From Actinacidiphila oryziradicis (GTDB lineage Bacteria; Actinomycetota; Actinomycetes; Streptomycetales; Streptomycetaceae), in the NCBI RefSeq assembly GCF_005047355.1, contig NZ_SUMC01000058.1, positions 1 to 52,632 on the forward strand: DNA of 52,632 nt. The letters run 5' to 3'. Positions 32,195-41,063 of the stretch are shown piece by piece. The position numbers and the translations under genes were made by a program. Under the pieces are notes generated by a model that was not told the origin of the DNA, ran no database searches, and saw only the letters and a list, made by a program, of their open reading frames with translations. Position 1 is the first letter of the stretch. Each line of letters begins with the position of its first letter.

Positions 32195-33325
32195 ATGGCC
32201 AACACTCCCTTGGCTGTTCTGGACCTCGTGCCGATCTCGTCCGGGTCCACCGCGAGCCAGGCGCTGCGCAACAGCATTGATCTGGCCCAGCAGGCCGAGC
32301 GCCTCGGTTACGCCCGCTACTGGTTCGCCGAGCACCACCTCAACCCCGGCGTCGCGGGCACCTCCCCGGCGGTCGTCCTCGCCCTGACCGCGGCGGCGAC
32401 CTCCACCATCCGGCTCGGTTCCGGCGCGGTCCAGCTCGGGCACCGCACCGCTCTGGCCACTGTCGAGGAGTTCGGGCTGCTCGACGCCCTGCACCCCGGC
32501 CGCTTCGACCTCGGCCTGGGCCGGTCCGGCGGCCGGCCCGCGCCGCCCGCCCGGCAACCGGCGCTGGTCGGCGCCACAGCCGTCGTGGACGGCCGCACCC
32601 CGGGCGGGCTGAAGATCCCGGCTCGCTTCTCCTTCGAGCACCTGCTGCGCTCCCCGCGCTTCGCCCTGCACAAGAAGCTGCTAGCGCAGCCGGGCGCCGA
32701 ATCCCAGCCCTACGACGAGCAGATAGCCGACATCCTCGCCCTGCTGGCCGGCACCTACGCAACCGCCGACGGGATCGAGGCGCACGTCGTACCCGGCGAA
32801 GAGGCCCAGGTGGAAGTCTGGATTCTGGGCAGCAGCGCCGGGATCAGCGCGGAGGTCGCCGGCGCCAACGGGCTGCGGTTCGCCGCGAACTACCACGTCA
32901 GCCCAGCCACCGTACTGGAGGCCGCCGAAGCCTACCGAGCGGCCTTCGTCCCCTCCGCCGAGCTGGCGCGACCGTACGTCACTGTCTCCGCCGACGTCGT
33001 GGTCGCCGAGGACGAGGTCACCGCCCGCGAGCTGGCCACTGGCTACGGCCTGTGGGTGCGCAGCATCCGCAGCGGCGAGGGCGCGATTGCCTTCCCCACT
33101 CCCGACGAAGCCCGCGCGCACGCCTGGACCGAGGAAGACCGCGCGCTGGTCGCGGACCGCGTCGACACCCAGTTCGTCGGTTCGCCACAGCAGGTCGCCG
33201 ACCAGCTGGAGACGCTGCGCGACGCCACCGGCGCCGATGAGCTGACCATCACCACCATCACCCACGGCCACGCGGACCGGGTCCGCTCCTACGAACTGCT
33301 GGCCAGAGAATGGAGCCGGCGGTGA
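32195..33325 (+). CDS. LLM-class monooxygenase, MupA/Atu3640-like (4)
   Basis: The 376-residue protein starts LAVLDLVPISSGSTASQAL, followed by AERLGYARYWFAEHHLNPG, TSTIRLGSGAVQLGHRTAL, LDALHPGRFDLGLGRSGG and a C-terminal FVGSPQQVADQLETL. The WFAEHHLNPG signature is typical of single-component LLM oxidoreductases of this group. A run of about 70 residues (ATAVVDGRTPGGLKIPARFS and on) is inserted between the barrel halves. GGAG precedes the ATG. Its stop overlaps the flavin reductase GTG. Confidence 0.9.
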   Translation: MANTPLAVLDLVPISSGSTASQALRNSIDLAQQAERLGYARYWFAEHHLNPGVAGTSPAVVLALTAAATSTIRLGSGAVQLGHRTALATVEEFGLLDALHPGRFDLGLGRSGGRPAPPARQPALVGATAVVDGRTPGGLKIPARFSFEHLLRSPRFALHKKLLAQPGAESQPYDEQIADILALLAGTYATADGIEAHVVPGEEAQVEVWILGSSAGISAEVAGANGLRFAANYHVSPATVLEAAEAYRAAFVPSAELARPYVTVSADVVVAEDEVTARELATGYGLWVRSIRSGEGAIAFPTPDEARAHAWTEEDRALVADRVDTQFVGSPQQVADQLETLRDATGADELTITTITHGHADRVRSYELLAREWSRR

Positions 33326-33843
33326 CCGCGATCCGGACCCGGCAGGGAATCGAACCCGGTCAGCTGCGGCGGGTCTTCGGGGCGTTCCCGACCGGGGTCA
33401 CGGCTATCGCCGCACTGGCCGACGGGACGCCGGTCGGCCTTGCCGCCAGCTCGTTCACCTCCGTGTCCCTGGATCCGCCGCTGGTCTCGGTCTGCGTGGC
33501 CCACAGCTCGACCACCTGGCCCCTGCTGCGCGACCGCCCCCGCATCGGTGTCAGCGTGCTCGGCGTCCACCAGGAAGCCGCCTGCCGGCAGCTCGCGGCA
33601 CACGACGGCGACCGCTTCACGGGCCTGGACTGGCGCGCCACCCCCGACGGGGCGGTGCTGATCGAGGGCGCGAGCGCCTGGTTCGACTGCAGCGTCGAAC
33701 AGCACATCCGGGCGGGCGACCACGACATCGTCCTGCTCCGGATCCACGAAGTGGACACCGACCACACGGTGGCACCGCTGGTCTTCCACGCCAGCCGGTT
33801 CCGCCGCTTGGAAACCGCCGCCACCGACAAGGAGCCGACATGA
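33322..33843 (+). CDS. Flavin reductase (FMN-binding split barrel)
   Basis: The 173-residue protein contains LRRVFGAFPTGVTAIAAL, PVGLAASSFTSVSLDPPLVS, STTWPLLRDRPRIGVSVLG and DHDIVLLRIHEVD, the usual features of HpaC/SsuE-like NAD(P)H:flavin reductases. It would supply FMNH2 to the LLM enzymes encoded just upstream. GTG 33322 has GGAG 6 nt before it and overlaps the preceding stop; the following gene also overlaps (ATGA). Confidence 0.92.
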   Translation: MTAIRTRQGIEPGQLRRVFGAFPTGVTAIAALADGTPVGLAASSFTSVSLDPPLVSVCVAHSSTTWPLLRDRPRIGVSVLGVHQEAACRQLAAHDGDRFTGLDWRATPDGAVLIEGASAWFDCSVEQHIRAGDHDIVLLRIHEVDTDHTVAPLVFHASRFRRLETAATDKEPT

Positions 33844-34673
33844 CGATCCAGCACACCGACACAGGCACCGACCGGACGGACTTCGTCCGGCAGTGGGAGG
33901 AATGGCACGCCCAGCACGAACAGAACCTGGCGGATCCGCACGGCTTCCTCGCCGTCACCAGCCTGCGGTGGCTCGACGGTGAGCCGACCCGATTCCCCGA
34001 CGCGCCCGGAGCGTGGTCCAGCACCGACGACGGTGTGACGGTCCAACTGGATGAGGGCGAGGAACTGACCGTCCAGGGCGCCGTGGTGCGCGGCCAGTAC
34101 CACTTCGGGGTCATCGCGGAGCGGGCAAGCCTCCTGGCCACAGCGGGCGACGCCGCGATCGAGGTCGCCAAGCGCGGCGGCCACGACATCCTGCGCCCGC
34201 GCCACCCCGACAACAAGCTGCTGCTCGACTACACCCACACCCCCGCCTACGCCCCCGATCACCGCTGGGCACTGACCGGCCGCTACCTCCCGTTCGACGC
34301 TCCCCGCTCGGTGACCGTGGGAGCCGCGGTCGAGGGGCTCCAGCACGTCTACGACGCCCCCGGGCAGGTCGACTTCGCGCTGGACGGCCGCACATACCGG
34401 CTCACCGCCTTCAACGGCAAGCAGCCCGGCAGCCTGCTGGTCCTGTTCACCGACGCCACCTCCGGCGTCACGACCTACGCGGCCAACCGCAGCGTCTCCA
34501 TCCCCCCGCCCGACGACCAGGGCACGGTGGTCATTGACTTCAACCGCGCCACCAACCTGCCCTGTGCCTTCACCGACCTGGCCACCTGCCCGCTGCCGCC
34601 GGCCGAGAACAAGCTGCCGGTCGCCATCGAGGCCGGCGAGAAGATCCCGTACGAACGCACCGGCGGCCGCTAG
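33840..34673 (+). CDS. DUF1684 family protein
   Basis: The 277-residue protein has the DUF1684 hallmarks: FVRQWEEWHAQHEQNLADPHG, FLAVTSLRWLDGEP, RRYLPF-like GRYLPFDAPRSVTV and the C-terminal FNRATNLPCAFTDLATCPLP followed by NKLPVAIEAGEK. The catalytic activity of the family is not established. It is translationally coupled to the flavin reductase and ends the operon. Conserved Cys and Asn near the C-terminus could be functional. Confidence 0.88.
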   Translation: MTIQHTDTGTDRTDFVRQWEEWHAQHEQNLADPHGFLAVTSLRWLDGEPTRFPDAPGAWSSTDDGVTVQLDEGEELTVQGAVVRGQYHFGVIAERASLLATAGDAAIEVAKRGGHDILRPRHPDNKLLLDYTHTPAYAPDHRWALTGRYLPFDAPRSVTVGAAVEGLQHVYDAPGQVDFALDGRTYRLTAFNGKQPGSLLVLFTDATSGVTTYAANRSVSIPPPDDQGTVVIDFNRATNLPCAFTDLATCPLPPAENKLPVAIEAGEKIPYERTGGR

Positions 34674-34710
34674 GCCTGTCTTCCGCACGTAGCTCGTGGG
34701 GGTGACAACG

Positions 34711-34736
34711 GCCACGATCGCGGATCGAATCGTGGC
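34711..34736. terminator. Candidate terminator of the monooxygenase operon
   Basis: GCCACGAT and ATCGTGGC form a perfect 8-bp stem with a 10-nt loop, 38 nt after the DUF1684 stop. No U-run follows. Confidence 0.45.
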
Positions 34737-34776
34737 TGAGCCGACGCCGCTTCGGGGATCGGTCGTTGGGCAAGGT

Positions 34777-34896
34777 TGTGGGACTCTGTCGCCCGATCCG
34801 CGGTGAGGGCCGATTTGATCAGCCTCACCAGCACGTTCACCGTTGGCCGCCGGTCGGTTTCGGCAGGTCGGCCGAATCGGGCGACAGAGTCCCACA
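34777..34896. mobile_element. 120-bp MITE-like element with 21-bp inverted ends
   Basis: TGTGGGACTCTGTCGCCCGAT at 34777-34797 is the exact reverse complement of 34876-34896; the similarity extends about 3 nt further inward with one mismatch. The interior has no coding sequence. The right end abuts the C-terminal coding region of a broken dioxygenase gene. No clear target duplication is visible. Confidence 0.5.
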
Positions 34897-35136
34897 GCGC
34901 TGCCGCCGCAGGTCGCGGGTGACGCTGACCCGCTTGAGCCAGCGGTCCCGCCCGTCGTACTTGGCCTCGAAGGGGCGCCTGCCGTGCACGCCCCGGTAGT
35001 TGTCCAGGATCAGGATGTCGCCCGGTGCCAGGGCCACGTCCCGCAGGCTGCGCCCTCGATGAGGGCGTACGCCTCCTCCAGGGCCCGCGCGGCCTCCTCG
35101 TCGCCGGGCACCGGGGTCATGTACGCGGGGTCATGC
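34896..35136 (-). pseudogene. AsnO/VioC-like Fe(II)/2-oxoglutarate dioxygenase, C-terminal remnant
   Basis: Minus-strand residues AYMTPVPGDEEAARALEEAY and ALIEG run in one frame, then LAPGDILILDNYRGVHGRRP, FEAKYDGRDRWLKR and VSVTRDLRRQR in another. This is the C-terminal end of clavaminate-synthase-like amino acid hydroxylases, including the distal iron-ligand His (VHGR) and the 2-oxoglutarate Arg (RWLKR). A frameshift lies near 35045, the N-terminal two thirds are missing, and the inverted-repeat element adjoins the 3' end. Confidence 0.75.
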
Positions 35137-35506
35137 GAAGGAAGACTCGGTGGTTGGGGCACTGGGGGCAGTGCGGGAGCGGGCGTTCGACCGCCGTCGC
35201 ACCCTTTATCCCGCCGAAGCGAGAGCCGTTCATCCACACCGCCAGGACGGCCGTCCGGCGACTGCTTGTCGGCTGAGGTTGAGCAGCAAATCGATCAGCA
35301 CGGCGGCGGCGCCGTCGGCCAGGTCGATGCCCAAGTGACGTCTTTACCCAGGCCGCAGGCGTCGGCGAGGAGCCGTGGCAGTTCCTCTTCGTCGTTGGGC
35401 ACCCGTCTCGACAGCAGATGCCGGGGGTGTCGGGCGGCCGTTCAGCTTCAGCTACGGTCGACGGACTACTGAGAGCCACACCCGACACCCCCTGGGTTAG
35501 CCAACG
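35137..35506. other. Stretch without a recognisable gene
   Basis: Open frames on both strands show no family match. One minus-strand segment (PNDEEELPRLLADACGLGKD, 35345-35405) looks like former coding sequence but is too short to place. Confidence 0.35.
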
Positions 35507-36869
35507 CTACGAATGGCTGCCAGCGGGAAGCGACGGCAGGTCGAGGTGTTCGCGCAGGGTGGTGCCCCGGTACTCGGTGCGGTAGACGCCCCGTTCCTGG
35601 AGTTCCGGGACGAGCTTGTCGACGATGTCCGTGATGGAGGTCGGAAGCAGGTGCGGCACGATGTTGAAGCCGTCGACAGCGCGGGTGCGGACGTAGCGGG
35701 TCCACTCGTCGGCAATGGTCGAAGGGGTACCGACGAAGGGTGGGTGGCCCGGAGACACCTCAATCACCAACTCACGTATAGACAGGCCACGTTCGGCCGC
35801 GAGGTCGCGCCACTTCTGGATCAGGGTCAGCTTGCCGCTGCGGCGCTCGATCGAGATCGTGCCCCGGGAATGGTCGAGTTCGTCCTCACTGGGCTCGATG
35901 TCGGGCAGCGGGCCGTCCGGGTCGTAGCCGGACAGGTCGGTGCCCCAGTACTGCTCCAGGAAGGCGATCGCCCGAGGTCCGTTGACCTGCTCGCGGCACC
36001 CAACGGGCCTTCTCCTCCGCGTCGGCCGGGGTGTCGCCGAGGACGAGGCTCGCGCCCGGCAGGATCCGCAGTGAGTCCGGCGTCCGGCCGTGGCGGGCCA
36101 GCCGGTCGCGCAGGTCTGCGGCGTAGGCCACGGCCTTGCCGTACTCGGTGTTGGCGGAAAAGACCACGTCGGCATGGCGGGCGGCGAGTTCACGGCCGCC
36201 GTCGGAGTCGCCGGCCTGGAACAGCACTGGACGGCCCTGACGGCTGCCAGGCACGGTGGCGGTGGCGCGCAGTTGTACGAGGTTGCTGTCCCGCTCCACC
36301 GGGCTGATGGAACCGGGCCGCGCCCAGCTCGCGGCATGCCCGTCGGGAGCGACGGCGTCCGGAGCCCAGGAGGCCCACAGCGCCTTGGCCGCGGCGACGA
36401 ACTGTCCGGCCCGATCGTAGCGGCGTTCGTGCTCCAGCCAGCCTCCGTGGCGGAAGTTGGCTCCGGTCCAGGCGTTGTCGGTGGTGACGATGTTCCATCC
36501 GGCCCGGCCCTCGGACAACAGGTCCAGGCTCGCCAGCCGGCGGGCCAGATCGGCCGGATAGTTGTAGGTGGTGTTCTGGGTGGCCACCAGGCCGATCCGC
36601 TCGGTAACGGCGGCGAGCGCGGACAGCTGGGTGATGGCGTCGGGGCGGCCGGCCACGTCGAGGTCGAAGACCCGGCCCCGGTTCTCCCGTACCCGCAGTC
36701 CCTCGCCGAGGAAGAACGCGTCGAACAGGCCGCGTTCAAGGACCTGCGCGATCTCGACAAACGTCTCGATCGCCGTGTGCGAGGGCGCGTCCGGGTCAGT
36801 CCAGATCAGCTGAGGCCCGACGCCCGTGAAGAAGACGCCGAGGTGAAGTTGGGGATTGGGTTCGGTCAT
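35507..36869 (-). pseudogene. NtaA-group LLM monooxygenase, frameshifted (5)
   Basis: From ATG 36869 the protein reads LHLGVFFTGVGPQLIWTDPD, FDAFFLGEGLRVREN, GRAGWNIVTTDNAWTGANF and PVLFQAGDSDGGREL, then loses frame near 36000. The C-terminal third continues in another frame (QVNGPRAIAFLEQYWGTDL and FVGTPSTIADEWTRYV) to a stop at 35507. All parts of a normal enzyme of about 450 residues are present, so a single base error or a recent mutation is enough to explain it. It lies downstream of the MFS gene and a deleted LLM relic, under leader peptide 4. Confidence 0.85.
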
Positions 36870-36879
36870 GGCACTCACC

Positions 36880-37177
36880 TCAGGCGGTCGCGGTCGCGGC
36901 GGCGAATCGGTTAGCGGGACGGGGAAGGCCGAGCGTTTCGCGCAGGGTGCCGCCGGGCCGGGGTGCGCGCCGCAGCCCCGCGGCGGCCAGTTTCGGCAGC
37001 ACCCGCTCGGCCAGGACCGGCAGATCGACGGCGAGCACGGCGGGGTGCAGCCTGACCCCGTCGACCGACTCGGCCTGGTGGACGTCCCGAATGGCGCCAG
37101 GCGGCGGGGTGTGCGCCGTCGCCGTCGACTTCCAGGGCGAGGTGCAGGCGGGGAAGCCCGGCGTCGCGGTCAGTCAT
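36880..37177 (-). pseudogene. LLM monooxygenase with internal deletion (6)
   Basis: ATG 37177 follows GGAGG by 7 nt and gives LPRLHLALEVDGDGAHPAAW, the N-terminus of an LLM enzyme like that at 28498. Directly after, another frame gives a C-terminus: DLPVLAERVLPKLAAAG, RPGGTLRETLGLPRPANRF and a stop at 36880-36882. About 300 residues are deleted. The start overlaps the MFS stop by 8 nt. Confidence 0.8.
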
Positions 37178-38506
37178 GGGGAATGCCTCCGGTCGAAATG
37201 GGTTCAGGATCAGGCGAGTTGGAAGCGGACAGCGTGGGAGAGCGAGGGGGATCGGCGGCAGCGGCCCGGTCGCGGAGGAGCAGCCGAGGGGCGACGGCGT
37301 GTTGCCGCGACAGCCAGAGCGCCACGGTGACGGCGGCGACCACGGCTGCCGCGCCACCCGATGCCAGTCCCCAGCGCACCCCTGCGTGCTGGGAGATCCA
37401 GCCGATCAGGGGACCGCCGAGCGGAGCGCCTCCCATCGAGACCACCGTGTAGACGGCCATCACCCGGCCGCGCATGGCATCGCTGACCTCCGACTGAACG
37501 AAGGCACTGACCGCCGTGTTGAGCGTCATCAGCGTGAATCCGGCGGGCAGCAGCATCACCAGGAAGGTGAGGTACGACGGCATGAGCGCGGCCAGCGCCT
37601 CACTGACGCCGAACAACACCGCGCCGATTACCACTGTCCGCACGCGTGGCGAGGCACGGCGGGTGGCCGCGAGCGTTCCGGCGATCGTGCCGACGGACAG
37701 CGCGGTCGACATGAATCCGAGACCGCTGGAACCAACGTCGAAGATCCGTCCGGCGAACAGCGTGAGCGTCGTGGAGAAGTTCAGCGAGAAGGTGGCGACC
37801 AGACCGAAGATCGTGAACACTCCGACCAGTTCGGGCCGAGCGGCGACATAGCTCAGCCCGGCCGCGCCCGCTCCCGTCCAAGGATCCCGCTCCACGGGGG
37901 TCGGCTTCGCCCGGGGACGAATCGTCAGCAGGCCAGTGGTCACGACCGCGAAGGACACGGCGTTCACCGCGAACACCCAACCCGTGCCGATCACGGCGAT
38001 CAGCACTCCGGCGATCGCGGGTCCGATCAGACGGGCGGCGTTCAGGGACAGGATGTTCAGCCCCGCCGCGTTCGGGATCAAGGATCCGCCGACCAGTTCC
38101 GTGACGAAGGAGAGCCGCGCGGGGTTCTCCACTGTGAACACACAGCCCAGGGCGAACGACAGCAGGTAGATCAACCACAGCGGCGCATGGCCGGACAGCA
38201 CTAGGACCGTGAGAAGCAGCGCCTGCACCGCGTACAGCGACTGGGTCCACAGCAGCAGGGTGCGCCGGTCGCACCGGTCGGCGAGCACGCCTCCCCACAG
38301 ACCGAACATCAGGACCGGGGCGAACTGCAGACCTGCAGCCCAGCCGACCGCGGTCCCGCTGTGAGTAAGGTTCAGCACGAACCAGTCCAGCGCCACACCC
38401 TGCATCGCGGTGCCGATGTTGGAGACCAGGCCGTACTCCAGTAGACCCGGTAGTCACGGACCCGCAATGCGGCGAACACCCCTGGTCGTGCGGTGCTCTC
38501 GGACAC
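37170..38506 (-). pseudogene. MFS exporter/permease with N-terminal frameshift
   Basis: GTG 38506 (VSESTARPGVFAALRVRDYR) follows GAGAGGA. Homology then switches frame near 38440 to LVSNIGTAMQGVALDWFVL, FAPVLMFGLWGGVLADRCDR, LSFALGCVFTVENPARLSFV, GLNILSLNAARLIGPAIAGV and LMTLNTAVSAFVQSEVSDAM. The pattern is that of Bcr/EntS-like MFS-3 transporters (12 helices, about 440 residues). The single frameshift would inactivate it unless it is a read error. It is the first structural gene after leader peptide 4. Confidence 0.85.
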
Positions 38507-38673
38507 CGTGATCCTCTCAGTCAGGCGTGCGGGGGAGGCCGAACGCGGCAGTCGCCGAACACGGGAAAACGCGACAGACGTCAGACACAGGAAAGGGGAT
38601 GCGCGAGGCACGTCGGTACACGCGAGGCGCGATCAGATCTCGGCGCCGAACGGCGCGCGAGCGGCAAGTGCGC

Positions 38674-38814
38674 TCAGCAGCCCGGAGACGTGCTCGGACA
38701 CAGCGCGCTGCTCACCCGGAGCAGGTCGACGTGGCGCCGGGCGACCCGCAGCTCGAAGGACCCACCGTGATGCGGCATGCGGCCGTCGCGTCCGCCAGAG
38801 CGTCGCGCCTGCAT
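38674..38814 (-). CDS. Cysteine-containing leader peptide 4
   Basis: The 46-residue frame has the core VARRHVDLLRVSSALCPS and ends PGC-stop, giving two Cys. A GAGG ribosome site lies 8 nt before ATG 38814, in a context (GAGGTGACCGGCATG) very like that of leader 3. It precedes the MFS gene by 168 nt. No SAM riboswitch is found in the 200 nt upstream. Confidence 0.85.
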   Translation of the reverse strand: MQARRSGGRDGRMPHHGGSFELRVARRHVDLLRVSSALCPSTSPGC

Positions 38815-39134
38815 GCCGGTCACCTCACAGTCGTCGGGTCGATCAGCAGCTCAGGGATCTGCTGCTGAAGCGTGTGATCGCCCTTCACGTTAACCGCTGG
38901 GCCACCGTTGAACAATGCCTCGCCGAACCGCCGGCACCACTCGGGCGGTCGGTCCGGGGATGACTTTCGCCACAGCATCGGCTTCTGACTCGACTGCCGA
39001 TTTTTCATACGAGTGAAACGATGTGGCCTGACCTGCGCCGCAAGGGTTGTCCCGACGCTCGAAGCGGGCTACCGACGGGCCCGGAGCGACTACGCTCCCT
39101 CGCCGCGGCGAACCCGTCCGACTACCGTGGTCGC
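38815..39134. other. Interval between two divergent leader peptides
   Basis: It should hold the promoters for leaders 4 and 5. A minus-strand frame (WCRRFGEALFNGGPAVNVKG, then DHTLQQQIPELLIDP, stop at 38820) looks like the end of some protein that I cannot identify. There is no GGCAACC/GGTGC riboswitch core. Confidence 0.4.
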
Positions 39135-39212
39135 GTGACCGCCCCGGCCTTGTACCGCAGATTGCATGTGGATCTGGCGCGCACCAGCGCGTCCCTCTGT
39201 CGTCGAGCATGA
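39135..39212 (+). CDS. Cysteine-containing leader peptide 5
   Basis: The 25-residue frame from GTG 39135 (VTAPALYRRLHVDLARTSAS then LCRRA) has the same HVDLxRxxSAxLC core as the others, with one Cys near the end. It lies immediately upstream of a truncated LLM gene, so a deletion has brought the leader stop to within about 10 nt of it. The frame is open from 39021, but the short form is typical of the family. Confidence 0.7.
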   Translation: MTAPALYRRLHVDLARTSASLCRRA

Positions 39213-39215
39213 CAC

Positions 39216-39889
39216 CGTTCGCACGCCGACGTGGTCTTCACGGTCGCGCAGACCCAGGACAAGGCCGTCGCGTTCCGCGACGACATCCGGCGGCGCGCGG
39301 CAGCCGTCGGCCGCCACCCCGACTCGGTGGAGATCTCGCTCGGGGTGGTGGTGCTGGTCGCGGCCACCGAGCAGGAGGCGCGCCGCCGTGAACGCGAGCT
39401 GTACGACACGCTGCCGATCGAGCAGTCGGCGCAGGGGCTGGCGGCAGCGCTGGGACTGGACCCCGCGCACATACGGCCCGACGACGTGATCCGGCTGGAG
39501 GATCTGCCGGACCGTCCGGCGGAGAACTCCTCGGAAGGATTCTGGGCACGCGCGCGCTGCTCGCCGAGGGAGGGATCACCGTGCGCGAGCTGGTCCACCG
39601 CTCCGCCGGCGGGTCCGGCCACCGGTTGCTCGTCGGCTCCGCGGAGCAGATAGCCGACGACCTTGAGCTCTGGTTCCGGGCCGGTGCGGCCGATGGATTC
39701 ACCGTCATGCCGGCGGACACCTCCGTCGACCTGGAGAACTTCGCGCGGCTGGTGGTGCCGCTGCTCAAGCAGCGCAGCCTGCTCCACACCGAGTACCCGG
39801 GCCTGGCGCTGTGCGAGAACCTCGGGCTGGCCGGTCCCTCGGCCACCCCGGACCGACATGAGCAGAAGCGAATCGGAGCCGTGGCATGA
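39216..39889 (+). pseudogene. NtaA-group LLM monooxygenase, C-terminal half, frameshifted (7)
   Basis: ADVVFTVAQTQDKAVAFRDD and RRRAAAVGRHPDSVEISLG start mid-protein, at the region found near residue 230 of intact relatives. DTLPIEQSAQGLAAALGLD follows, a frameshift near 39550, then LVHRSAGGSGHRLLVGSAEQ and DGFTVMPADTSVDLENFARL to 39889. The N-terminal half is deleted. Its stop overlaps the ATG of the next gene. Confidence 0.8.
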
Positions 39890-40959
39890 GTCAGGAATTC
39901 CTCTGGTACATCCCCAACACGGTTGAGCACGGGCACCGCGGCGACGACACGAAGGACGGGTGGGGGAGCCTTGACTTCTCCACCGATCTCGCCCGCACCG
40001 CGGAGGACCACGGCTGGGGCGGTGCCCTCCTCGGCACGGGCTGGGGACGTCCGGACACCTTCACCGTTGCGACCGCGCTGGCCGCTCGCACCACCACCTT
40101 CCAACCCCTGGTGGCGGCCCGGCCCGGCTACTGGCAGCCGGCCCACTTCGCGAGCGCCGCCGCCACACTCGACCAGCTCAGCCAAGGGCGTCTGCTCGTC
40201 AACATCGTCAGCGGTCTGGACAATCTGGAAGCGTACGGTGACGTGGAGTTCGACCCCGCGCGCCGCTACGACCGCACGAAGGAGTTCCTGCGACTCGTAC
40301 GGCGACTGTGGAGCGAGGAGAACGTCACCTTCCGAGGCGAGTTCTTCCGCGTCGAAGGCTCCACCGTGAGCCCGCGGCCCTACGGTGCCGAGCATGGCCG
40401 GCACCCGCGGCTGTACTTCGGCGGGGCCTCTGCCGCGGCGGAGCGCGTCGCGGCTACCGAGGCCGACGTCCAGCTCTTCTGGGGCGAGCCGCTGGACGGC
40501 GTCGCCGGGCGCATCGACCGGCTCAAGGCACTGGCTGAGTCCCTCGGCCGGGAGCATCCTCCGCTGGAGTTCGGGCTGCGGATCACCACGCTCGTCCGGG
40601 ACACCACCGAGCAGGCATGGCGCGACGCCGAGGCGAAAGTGGCGAAGATGGCAGGCGCCGGGGATCCGCTCCTCAACAGCCACCGGCGGCGGGCCGTGGG
40701 CCAGCAGCGGCTCTTCGACCTCGCGCAGCGCGGTGAGGTGCTCGACTCCTGCCTTTACACCACTCCCGGTAAGGTCGGCGGCGGCGGCGCGGCCACGACC
40801 TGGCTCGTCGGCTCCGCCGACGATGTCGCCGCGGCCCTGCGGAAGTACGGTGAGTTGGGCATCACCCACTTCGTGCTCTCTGACACCCCCTACAAGGAGG
40901 AGATCGTGCGGATCGGGGACCAGCTCCTCGACCTGCTGCGGGAACCGGACCCGGTCTGA
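39886..40959 (+). CDS. SsuD-like alkanesulfonate monooxygenase (LLM, 8)
   Basis: The 357-residue protein begins FLWYIPNTVEHGHRGDD and has DHGWGGALLGTGWGRPDTFT, QPLVAARPGYWQPAHFASAA, LDQLSQGRLLVNIVSG, EYGDV-like YGDVEFDPARRYDRTKEFL and PRLYFGGASAAAERVAA. These match FMNH2-dependent alkanesulfonate monooxygenases, which release sulfite from sulfonates. It is the only intact gene after leader 5 and overlaps the stop of the truncated LLM gene. No SsuABC or SsuE gene is adjacent; the reductase at 33322 could serve it. Confidence 0.88.
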   Translation: MSQEFLWYIPNTVEHGHRGDDTKDGWGSLDFSTDLARTAEDHGWGGALLGTGWGRPDTFTVATALAARTTTFQPLVAARPGYWQPAHFASAAATLDQLSQGRLLVNIVSGLDNLEAYGDVEFDPARRYDRTKEFLRLVRRLWSEENVTFRGEFFRVEGSTVSPRPYGAEHGRHPRLYFGGASAAAERVAATEADVQLFWGEPLDGVAGRIDRLKALAESLGREHPPLEFGLRITTLVRDTTEQAWRDAEAKVAKMAGAGDPLLNSHRRRAVGQQRLFDLAQRGEVLDSCLYTTPGKVGGGGAATTWLVGSADDVAAALRKYGELGITHFVLSDTPYKEEIVRIGDQLLDLLREPDPV

Positions 40960-41063
40960 ACGGCCGCCTTACGCTGGAGAGCACCGGTGACCGACCGGCG
41001 GGAGCGGGCACCCGCTGACCACTGGACGCCCGCGGCACCACCCTGCAGGTCACCCCCGCCCCC

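Noticed and set aside
38820..39008. 62-residue minus-strand protein
   Set aside because: Protein-like near its end but no family, no ribosome site, and it occupies the expected promoter region of leader 4.
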